A stretch of DNA of 7,115 bases, taken from contig JAUWNA010000098.1 in the NCBI GenBank assembly GCA_030612905.1, positions 1-7,115 on the forward strand. Direction: 5' to 3'. Positions within the stretch are counted from its first letter, which is position 1. Every line of letters begins with the position of its first letter. The position numbers and the translations under genes were made by a program. Below, in pieces: positions 1 to 4,830 of this stretch. The stretch comes from Promethearchaeota archaeon (GTDB lineage: Archaea > Asgardarchaeota > Lokiarchaeia > Sigyniarchaeales > SOKP01). The notes under the pieces were generated by a model, which saw only the letters and a list, made by a program, of their open reading frames with translations, ran no database searches and was not told where the DNA came from.

Positions 1-135
1 GAAAACATGACGAAATGGAAGTGTCCACGGATGATCGAGTTTATACAAGAAGTTCCTAAAAATATTCTTGGTAAAGTTCAACGAAGGATACTTCAAATCA
101 ACGATCCTATCTGGAAAGAAAAACACGGTGAATAA
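1..135 (+). CDS. Acyl-CoA synthetase (AMP-forming, ANL superfamily), C-terminal end only
   Basis: The window opens inside this gene; only the last 44 codons and the TAA at 133-135 are present. The reading frame carries the C-terminal signature of AMP-forming acyl/aryl-CoA synthetases: an aromatic/hydrophobic strand (I12-E-F-I-Q-E-V-P19), then P-K-N-x-x-G-K-V-x-R-R (P19 to R29). Lys25 (codon 73-75) is the A10-motif lysine that contacts the carboxylate and AMP during adenylation in this family. The enzyme would activate a carboxylic acid, probably a fatty acid, to its CoA thioester in the cytosol, but the substrate cannot be judged from this tail. The 10 to 15 residues after the motif (ending W-K-E-K-H-G-E) are the usual short tail, so the 3' end looks intact. 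A T-rich tract follows 30 bp downstream. The family call is secure; chain-length class is unknown. Confidence 0.85.
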   Translation, partial: ENMTKWKCPRMIEFIQEVPKNILGKVQRRILQINDPIWKEKHGE

Positions 136-165
136 ACCCTAATAAAAGTACTAATAGTATCAAGC

Positions 166-193
166 TTTTTTTTTTTTTATTATTTTCTTTTTT
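166..193 (+). terminator. T-tract terminator after the acyl-CoA synthetase gene
   Basis: An uninterrupted run of 13 T (166-178) is followed by further T-rich sequence to 193, about 30 bp past the stop codon. No GC-rich hairpin precedes it. Archaeal RNA polymerase terminates at T-runs without a strong stem, so this is a good candidate intrinsic terminator for the upstream gene. Confidence 0.6.
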
Positions 194-248
194 AAATCTT
201 AAAGGATTAATTATTTCTATTTATAAATTGTATTTTTGATATACTTAC

Positions 249-276
249 ATTAAATAGATTAAATCTTCTATTTAAT
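249..276. repeat. 10-bp perfect inverted repeat upstream of the winged-helix gene
   Basis: The left arm attaaataga (249-258) and right arm tctatttaat (267-276) are exact reverse complements separated by 8 bp. A second, shorter palindrome, agatt-a-aatct (256-266), is nested at the centre. The element lies 64 bp before the start of the winged-helix gene and about 25 bp after a TATA-like box (218-228, tatttataaat), so it could sit at the transcription start. An operator for autoregulation is an inference; AT-rich DNA yields some such dyads by chance. Confidence 0.35.
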
Positions 277-339
277 TAGAAAGTCAATTAATAAAAGTAT
301 ACATTTTTTTTAATAAATTATAAATATCAATTTTGAGGA

Positions 340-1203
340 TTGTTAGAAATTACTGAATTAAACATTTATATTTTGGAAAAAGTTATTCACGAAATCGCTC
401 CTGAACTAATTGATATTTATAACATTAGAGAGGATGAATCGGAAGAAACCCAAGTTAAAACTGGAAGACTTCACGAGAATCGAATATTGGGTATAATCCT
501 AAAATTCTATCTCGAGGGAAAAAAAAAGGTCACTACGAGAGATGTCGAAGTAGAATATAAAAAATTCTTTAAGGAAATCGCGCGTTCAACCATATCAACA
601 TACTTAAATATGTTGAAAAAAGAATCTACTTTATATAAAGAAAGAGATGGAAGGTTAGTATACTACATATTTTTTGAAGATCCACCTAAAGAAGTTAGCG
701 CATTTTGGTTTACTAGATTGTTTTGTGTCGATCCAGCATACTTTTCTCGAGCGATTTATTTTTCGAGTTTGTACTCAATTGCGGAAATAATAGTTAAAAA
801 ACACATGAAAAAAGGAAATTACGATGAATTAGTCGATAACTTTAGGTATTTAACGGGAATTATTATTTTGTATATCCTTAAAAATAGAAGTTCGAAATGC
901 ATTTTGTGTCAGTTTAGTAAACAAGAAAGATATATTGAACTATCAGAAGCTTTAGATTTGTCAATAAAGGATAGAACTGATGTATTACCTAGAGAATTAC
1001 AAGAAAGTTTGAAGATAAATTACGCGGAAATCCCAAATTTTGGAGGATATTATTTCAGAGATGAAAGTAAAGAAATCGAAATGATTGAACAACTTCTAAG
1101 TTTTGCGAACCAATACAGAAAGGATATGGAATACCAAACTATGGTTTTAAATAGGAGAATTAACACACGAATACTTGAAAAGGTTTCTGTGAATAATAAA
1201 TAA
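340..1203 (+). CDS. Winged-helix domain protein, probable transcriptional regulator
   Basis: I do not recognise a named family for this 287-residue protein. Residues about 45-112 read as a winged helix-turn-helix: a helix (48-60), a second helix after V-T-T-R-D-V (64-78), a recognition-helix candidate A81-R-S-T-I-S-T-Y-L-N-M-L, then a beta-wing from about 98 to 111 (Y-K-E-R-D-G-R-L-V-Y-Y-I). The remaining 170 residues are mainly helical, contain one C-x2-C pair (187-190) and end in a charged, probably coiled helix; no membrane segment or signal peptide is evident. A DNA-binding regulator with a C-terminal sensing or dimerisation part is likely. The start is a TTG at 340: an in-frame TGA at 334-336 blocks extension, and the next in-frame ATG is near residue 91, inside the HTH. 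The GAGGA at 335-339 abuts this TTG too closely for normal pairing, so a TTG at 373 is possible. An inverted repeat upstream may be its operator. Confidence 0.7.
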   Translation: MLEITELNIYILEKVIHEIAPELIDIYNIREDESEETQVKTGRLHENRILGIILKFYLEGKKKVTTRDVEVEYKKFFKEIARSTISTYLNMLKKESTLYKERDGRLVYYIFFEDPPKEVSAFWFTRLFCVDPAYFSRAIYFSSLYSIAEIIVKKHMKKGNYDELVDNFRYLTGIIILYILKNRSSKCILCQFSKQERYIELSEALDLSIKDRTDVLPRELQESLKINYAEIPNFGGYYFRDESKEIEMIEQLLSFANQYRKDMEYQTMVLNRRINTRILEKVSVNNK

Positions 1204-1235
1204 CAAAATTATTATCAATAAATAACAGTAATCAA

Positions 1236-1263
1236 ACTATACTTTAATTTACTATACTTTAAT
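1236..1263. repeat. Two tandem copies of a 13-bp direct repeat between convergent genes
   Basis: The 13-mer actatactttaat occurs at 1236-1248 and again, identical, at 1251-1263, with a 15-bp period. A weaker relative (tttactttaac) lies near 1293. The repeat occupies the 100-bp gap between the 3' ends of the winged-helix gene and the GTPase gene, where a promoter is not needed. It may be a short local duplication or part of a termination/processing region. Confidence 0.6.
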
Positions 1264-1303
1264 AAAAGATTTAGGAATTCTTTAAAAACGAGTTTACTTT
1301 AAC

Positions 1304-1834
1304 TTAGTATCTTTGGGAATTATTAAGCATCAATCTCGTCAGGGCTTCGAATGTCTTCTCAACATTTTCTCCCGTCTTAGAGCTAGTTTCTATAAAACCA
1401 TCGACATTTCTCGATTTTGCAATTTTTATTCCTTCTTCTGCTGAAACTTCCCTATTCTCGGCTAAATCTGCTTTACCACCCGCTACAATAATGGGAAATA
1501 CATCCTCGGCTCGGATTTCTTTTCTAATAACGCTAAGCCAATCGTCTATGTGAGCGATGGAAGAATAATTTGTTATATCAAATAAGAATAGCCCTCCCCG
1601 AGCGCCTCTAACATATGTAGGAAGTAAAAACCTAAACCTCTCCTCTCCACCAAAATCCCATATCTGTAATTTTACTTTCTGCTTGTCAACTTCTAAGCTC
1701 TTAACCTCAAAGTCTACTCCAATTGTCATTTTTGAGTCAGAAACAAACAAATTAGTCAAAAATCTTTGAGTTAGTGTGGTCTTACCACAGCCAGCATCTC
1801 CAAAAATAATGATCTTAAAGGTTGCATCGTACAT
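1304..1834 (-). CDS. Ras/Rab-like small GTPase with atypical G3 and G4 motifs
   Basis: This 176-residue single-domain protein has all five G-box positions in order. G1 is G12-D-A-G-C-G-K-T-T20 (P-loop, K18/T19), G2 is Thr37 in M-T-I-G-V-D-F, G3 is W59-D-F-G-G-E-E-R-F67, G4 is G120-K-A-D123, and G5 is E149-T-S-S-K153. It should bind GTP/GDP and act as a cytosolic switch. Three deviations from Ras are visible: Glu64 sits where Ras has catalytic Gln61, the NKxD asparagine is Gly120, and the SAK alanine is Ser152. The C-terminus (N-N-S-Q-R-Y) lacks cysteine, so it is not prenylated in the eukaryotic manner. Length equals a bare G domain. The ATG at 1834 is certain because an in-frame TGA lies 9 bp upstream; a GGGAGG (1849-1854) is 14 bp away, rather far. 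Its abundance in Asgard genomes and residue pattern point to that superphylum. No effector or GAP gene is adjacent. Confidence 0.93.
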   Translation of the reverse strand: MYDATFKIIIFGDAGCGKTTLTQRFLTNLFVSDSKMTIGVDFEVKSLEVDKQKVKLQIWDFGGEERFRFLLPTYVRGARGGLFLFDITNYSSIAHIDDWLSVIRKEIRAEDVFPIIVAGGKADLAENREVSAEEGIKIAKSRNVDGFIETSSKTGENVEKTFEALTRLMLNNSQRY

Positions 1835-1885
1835 TTTTGTTCAGTATTCCTCCCAAGCACATCTTAAATATTTCGTCTACTACTT

Positions 1886-1896
1886 GATATTTATAC
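1886..1896 (-). promoter_or_regulatory. TATA-like box for the small GTPase gene
   Basis: On the minus strand this reads gtataaatatc. Its centre is about 57 bp upstream of the ATG, so transcription would start near 1865 and give a leader of roughly 30 nt that includes the GGGAGG at 1849-1854. It lies in the 253-bp divergent spacer (1835-2087). That spacer also holds TATA-like sequence on the plus strand at 1940-1948 (tatataaat), which could serve the glycoside-hydrolase-like gene with a leader of about 115 nt. Assignments rest on spacing alone in AT-rich DNA. Confidence 0.35.
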
Positions 1897-2087
1897 AAAT
1901 AATTTAATTCGATTTCTATAATAAATAATCGTATTTACATATATAAATCTTTAAATGGATCTATTATTAAAATATCAAATAGTCTTAAAAATTTATTATA
2001 AGAACAATGTTAAAAAACTATCTAATTCAGAAATTGAAAAATTTAAGCTAAACTTATCAAAATAAAAGTTGACTGTATTGAAAAGAC

Positions 2088-3395
2088 ATGAAAAGAAATT
2101 TTGATTGGTCAAAATATATTGGGTTTGACCCTAAGAAGTTAGAAACCGTAACATCAGCATTCGGCGTGAAAAAAATATATGCCATGGGTCTTATGCCAGT
2201 TAGAGGCCCAGAAGGCTTTAGGAAGTTAGATTACGAATTTGCTGAAAAAAAACTTAACGTTATTGAAGTTATGGATAAATTAGACGAGTGTCACTTCAAT
2301 GTTTTTGGGCTTGTTATCAAGGATACTGATGGGGCATGCTTGTGGGAAACGGAGGTGGGATGGAACCCTACTGGAAGAGATATATTGGGGGAGTTTTGTG
2401 ATGCTGGAAAGGACAGAAATATAAAAATAATGGTTTCTTTTACAAGCATGAACGATGCGTACCAAGGAAATTTACATCCTGAACGAGTTAGCGTTCATGG
2501 AAAAAATGGAAAAAAGCATGATGTAAAGTATAGAAAAGGCGATATTTCAACGCACGACGAGGGAGAAATGAGAGTAGAATTACCTAAGAAAGTTTCATTT
2601 AATGATTATAAAAAAAAAGTTCCCTTTCTAACAGAAAACATAGATAAGAAGCAAGGGAAGGCAAGGGGTGCAAGAGGAAAGGGTTATATACCATCTACAA
2701 GTTTTATGTGTCCTAATAGCGAGCATGTTAATTATTTAATAGAGCTTACGGAAGAAGTCGTAAAAAATTATCCAGTAAAGGGGTTCTTTGCCGATTACAT
2801 TAGATACGATGGAGCTTTCATGGAGTTATGCGCTTGCCATCGGTGTGTAGAAAAATTTAGAATTAATTATGGACCTAAAGCAAAATTATTAACAAGTCAT
2901 GAATGGTACGGATTTAAATCAGATACAATTGCAGAATACGCACAAAAGCTCCAGAACGCAATAAAAAGCGTTAATATCAACTGTGTCTCGGGATGGTTTT
3001 GCCTTCCGGGTCCTAAGAAAATGTTTACGCAAAAAAGATTAGGTCAAGATTGGGAAAAATTATCTTCAATTTTAGATGTGGCATCTCCAATGGAATACCC
3101 ATATTTAATGGGAACACGAGACGACGGATGGTACTGGGGTAAGGTGGGTGGCTTTTTTTATTGGTATTTTATGAGAAATATGAAAAAGAGAATTCACGAA
3201 TTCAATAGTCCGATACTAGCAATCACGAATTCCGTTGAGTGTAATACCGATGAAATGTTAAAACAAATGAAAGGTTTTGATTTTGGTTTGGGTATCGCGA
3301 TATTTAAATATTTTGGTACGACCAAGGCACAATGGCGTGGTTTAAAAGAATACGCTGAAAAAGAAATAGGTTTAGAGAATTTAATTACAAACTAA
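2088..3395 (+). CDS. Cytosolic glycoside-hydrolase-like TIM-barrel protein (GHL/YngK-type)
   Basis: This 435-residue protein resembles the hypothetical glycosyl-hydrolase-like (GHL/YngK) barrel families. Matching landmarks are: an early strand leading to D64-K-L-D-E-C-H-F-N-V-F (the 'gvN.i' turn), S205-F-M-C-P-N210 followed by a helix, the strand-4 motif K231-G-F-F-A-D-Y-I-R-Y-D241, a C248-x-C-x2-C253 cluster just after it, D330-V-A-S-P-M-E-Y-P-Y339, and a late G398-L-G-I-A-I-F-K-Y strand. Asp236 and Glu336 are the most plausible acidic catalytic or ligand positions. There is no signal peptide, unlike many bacterial relatives, so it probably acts in the cytosol on an unknown saccharide or is a non-hydrolytic relative. 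Residues about 138-200 form a lysine/arginine/glycine-rich insertion. The ATG at 2088 is preceded by an in-frame TGA at 2079-2081, so it cannot be extended; no clear Shine-Dalgarno is present. The stop overlaps that of the convergent tag gene. Confidence 0.75.
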   Translation: MKRNFDWSKYIGFDPKKLETVTSAFGVKKIYAMGLMPVRGPEGFRKLDYEFAEKKLNVIEVMDKLDECHFNVFGLVIKDTDGACLWETEVGWNPTGRDILGEFCDAGKDRNIKIMVSFTSMNDAYQGNLHPERVSVHGKNGKKHDVKYRKGDISTHDEGEMRVELPKKVSFNDYKKKVPFLTENIDKKQGKARGARGKGYIPSTSFMCPNSEHVNYLIELTEEVVKNYPVKGFFADYIRYDGAFMELCACHRCVEKFRINYGPKAKLLTSHEWYGFKSDTIAEYAQKLQNAIKSVNINCVSGWFCLPGPKKMFTQKRLGQDWEKLSSILDVASPMEYPYLMGTRDDGWYWGKVGGFFYWYFMRNMKKRIHEFNSPILAITNSVECNTDEMLKQMKGFDFGLGIAIFKYFGTTKAQWRGLKEYAEKEIGLENLITN

Positions 3396-3964
3396 ATTTT
3401 ATTTTTTAATTCACTATACCGAAAACAATAGGTTGTATGGTCATTTACAATTCCAACTGCTTGTAAAAAGGAGTAAATTATAGTTGATCCTACAAATTTG
3501 AAACCTCTTCTCTTCAAATCTTTACTAATTCTATTTGAAAGTTCTGTGTTGGATGGTAATTCTTCTAATGTTTTCCATGAATTATGAACTACCTTATTAT
3601 TAACAAATCTCCAAATGTAATTATCAAAAGAACCAAATTCTTCTTGAATTTTAATGAATGATTTTGCGTTTGAGATTACTGATTGGATTTTTAATCGATT
3701 TCGTATAATTCCCTTGTTTTGCATTAATTCTTCAATTTTAAGTTCGGCATACTTTGAAATTCTGATATAATCAAAATTATCAAATGCTTTCCTGAAATTA
3801 TCTCTTTTTTGAAGTATAGTGTTCCAACTTAAACCAGCTTGCATCCCTTCTAAGATTAAGAGTTCATATAGATTTTTTTCGTCATGTTCAGGGGCACCCC
3901 ATTCTTTATCGTGATAGTCCTTCATTAGGGCATTTCCTTCTGCCCATTCACATCTTTTCACCAT
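3392..3964 (-). CDS. tag: DNA-3-methyladenine glycosylase I (Tag)
   Basis: Tag excises 3-methyladenine from alkylated DNA, the first step of base-excision repair. The 190-residue length matches the family. Diagnostic features run the full length: R4-C5-x-W near the start, Y17-H18-D-K-E-W-G23-x-P, L38-E39-G-M-Q-A-G-L-S-W47, I50-L-x-K-R54, G85-I-I-R-N-R-x-K-I93, S147-K-D-L-K-R-R-G-F-K-F-V-G-S160, and N174-D-H176-x3-C180. Cys5, His18, His176 and Cys180 correspond, one residue offset, to the zinc ligands of E. coli Tag (C4, H17, H175, C179). Glu39 and Trp47 correspond to its base-pocket residues E38 and W46. It therefore looks fully functional. It is the last gene of a minus-strand trio, 31 bp after the Lin0512 gene, but a TATA-like box in that gap suggests it also has its own, nearly leaderless transcript. 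Its TAG stop overlaps the TAA of the convergent glycoside-hydrolase-like gene by two bases. Confidence 0.96.
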   Translation of the reverse strand: MVKRCEWAEGNALMKDYHDKEWGAPEHDEKNLYELLILEGMQAGLSWNTILQKRDNFRKAFDNFDYIRISKYAELKIEELMQNKGIIRNRLKIQSVISNAKSFIKIQEEFGSFDNYIWRFVNNKVVHNSWKTLEELPSNTELSNRISKDLKRRGFKFVGSTIIYSFLQAVGIVNDHTTYCFRYSELKNKI

Positions 3965-3982
3965 AATCGTATTAACTTTATT

Positions 3983-3989
3983 TATTATA
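3983..3989 (-). promoter_or_regulatory. TATA-like box for tag (leaderless spacing)
   Basis: On the minus strand the gap upstream of tag contains cgtataataaataaag, with tataata at 3989-3983. Its centre is about 22 bp from the A of the ATG at 3964, close to the usual archaeal TATA-to-start distance, so transcription would begin at or next to the start codon. No Shine-Dalgarno is seen in front of tag, which agrees with a leaderless mRNA. Confidence 0.4.
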
Positions 3990-3995
3990 CGAATT

Positions 3996-4367
3996 TTAAA
4001 CCGTGATTGATACAGTTACAGCCGCATTACAAACAATTATTTTGTCAGAAGTATCCCCTAGTTCTTTAATCATTATTCCTTTAGCAACCAATCCTCCCTT
4101 CTCTATCTCAATCGATTTTTCACCAAATGGAATCGCTTTTAAGACTTTTTCTTTTTTAACTTTATCGGTATAAGGTGCTCCAATCTTTACATGTACAATC
4201 ATTTTTAATAGATCTCTTGGTTCTTTTAAGCCACAAATCTCTAATAATCCCGCGAGACAGTTATTTGAAATAGCATTTTTGACAGCTTTGATAGCAGCAT
4301 TAGTGCAATCATCATCGTGTCCGTGCTGATCTATGCCAAACCCTAGTTGTATAATAAACCGTTTCAT
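3996..4367 (-). CDS. Lin0512-family conserved protein of unknown function
   Basis: This 123-residue protein matches the Lin0512 family (named after a Listeria protein), a widespread small family without an assigned biochemical role. Recognisable parts are the N-terminal strand K2-R-F-I-I-Q-L-G-F-G-I-D followed by H15-G-H-D-D-D20, the helix T22-N-A-A-I-K-A-V-K-N-A-I, the loop N36-C-L-A-G-L-L-E-I, the strand I57-V-H-V-K-I-G-A-P, the segment K77-A-I-P-F-G, a G91-G-L-V turn, and the closing strand I110-I-V-C-N-A-A-V-T-V. From memory the family usually has HGQD directly followed by a hydrophobic residue and Thr, so the extra acidic residues D19-D20 look like a small insertion beside a possible ligand site. 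It starts 18 bp after the GYD gene stops, with a weak AAAGAGA ribosome site about 9 bp before the ATG, which fits co-transcription. It is probably cytosolic; no signal or membrane segment is present. Confidence 0.85.
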   Translation of the reverse strand: MKRFIIQLGFGIDQHGHDDDCTNAAIKAVKNAISNNCLAGLLEICGLKEPRDLLKMIVHVKIGAPYTDKVKKEKVLKAIPFGEKSIEIEKGGLVAKGIMIKELGDTSDKIIVCNAAVTVSITV

Positions 4368-4385
4368 TATTAAAATCTCTTTATT

Positions 4386-4679
4386 TTATTTCAAGTCCTC
4401 AACTAGTTTAAGAAAATCTGTGTATGGAATGGCTGTCCAACTCTCTGCGAAAGTAGCTCCCGCAGCACGGGAAAGCAGCGAAACCTTTGCGGCTTCTAAT
4501 TCATTTTTTGCTTCGAAAATATCAAGAAAGTCATAAGGACCTAACATCGCGTAATGTGCGATCCATTTAATATTAGGAACTTTCTCTTTAACTAGTTCTA
4601 GATATTTTTCACCCTGTTCTTTCCTTTTTGCTACTAAATCAGGATTTTGAAGTTTAGTTGCAAGTATATATATAGGCAT
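4386..4679 (-). CDS. GYD-domain protein
   Basis: This 97-residue protein fits the GYD family, small alpha/beta proteins resembling dimeric ferredoxin-like barrels and of unknown function. It begins with the typical strand (M1-P-I-Y-I-L-A-T-K-L), then a helix (about 13-33), a second strand ending in the family's G-x-Y-D signature (G47-P-Y-D50, F-L-D-I-F-E), a helix with the common E60-L-E-A-A-K pattern, and a final strand (A75-T-F-A-E-S-W-T-A-I-P) plus a short C-terminal helix. It is the first gene of a minus-strand group with the Lin0512 gene (18-bp gap) and tag. No Shine-Dalgarno precedes its ATG, but a TATA-like box sits at leaderless spacing. It probably binds a small molecule or acts as a dimeric accessory protein; the sequence does not say which. 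Confidence 0.82.
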   Translation of the reverse strand: MPIYILATKLQNPDLVAKRKEQGEKYLELVKEKVPNIKWIAHYAMLGPYDFLDIFEAKNELEAAKVSLLSRAAGATFAESWTAIPYTDFLKLVEDLK

Positions 4680-4701
4680 AGAGAAAATTATTATACTCTA
4701 A

Positions 4702-4710
4702 CTTATAAAT
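4702..4710 (-). promoter_or_regulatory. TATA-like box for the GYD-Lin0512-tag group
   Basis: The minus strand reads atttataag at 4710-4702. The centre of this box is about 27 bp from the ATG of the GYD gene at 4679, the classical archaeal TATA-to-start distance, and the intervening sequence has no ribosome-binding site. The group would therefore start as a leaderless transcript. On the other strand of the same 151-bp spacer, atatttaaa (4745-4753) is the best TATA-like candidate for the reductive-dehalogenase-like gene, with a leader near 55 nt. Confidence 0.45.
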
Positions 4711-4830
4711 TTATATTAAAAATTATATTTCTTGCTTTAAACTAATATTTAAAGGACTATTTTCTTTTTAGGAGAAGAATAACTGAAAATAATAAATATA
4801 GTCAATATAAGCGAAGAGAAACGGGTTTAA

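Noticed and set aside
1910..1932. Small dyad cgatt...aatcg in the divergent spacer
   Set aside because: The arms are only 5 bp with a 12-bp gap, which is expected by chance in sequence of this composition.
1955..2065. A 36-codon plus-strand open frame in the GTPase/GHL-like divergent spacer
   Set aside because: It is short, Lys/Leu/Ile/Asn-rich as expected of translated AT-rich DNA, has no ribosome-binding site, and its nearest TATA-like box (1940-1948) is too close to its ATG to serve it.
2280..2465. Minus-strand 61-codon open frame inside the glycoside-hydrolase-like gene
   Set aside because: It lies entirely antisense to a well-supported coding region and shows no recognisable motif.
4333..4536. 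Plus-strand 67-codon open frame across the Lin0512/GYD junction
   Set aside because: It is antisense to two recognised families, and its Ser-rich composition is typical of a shadow frame.
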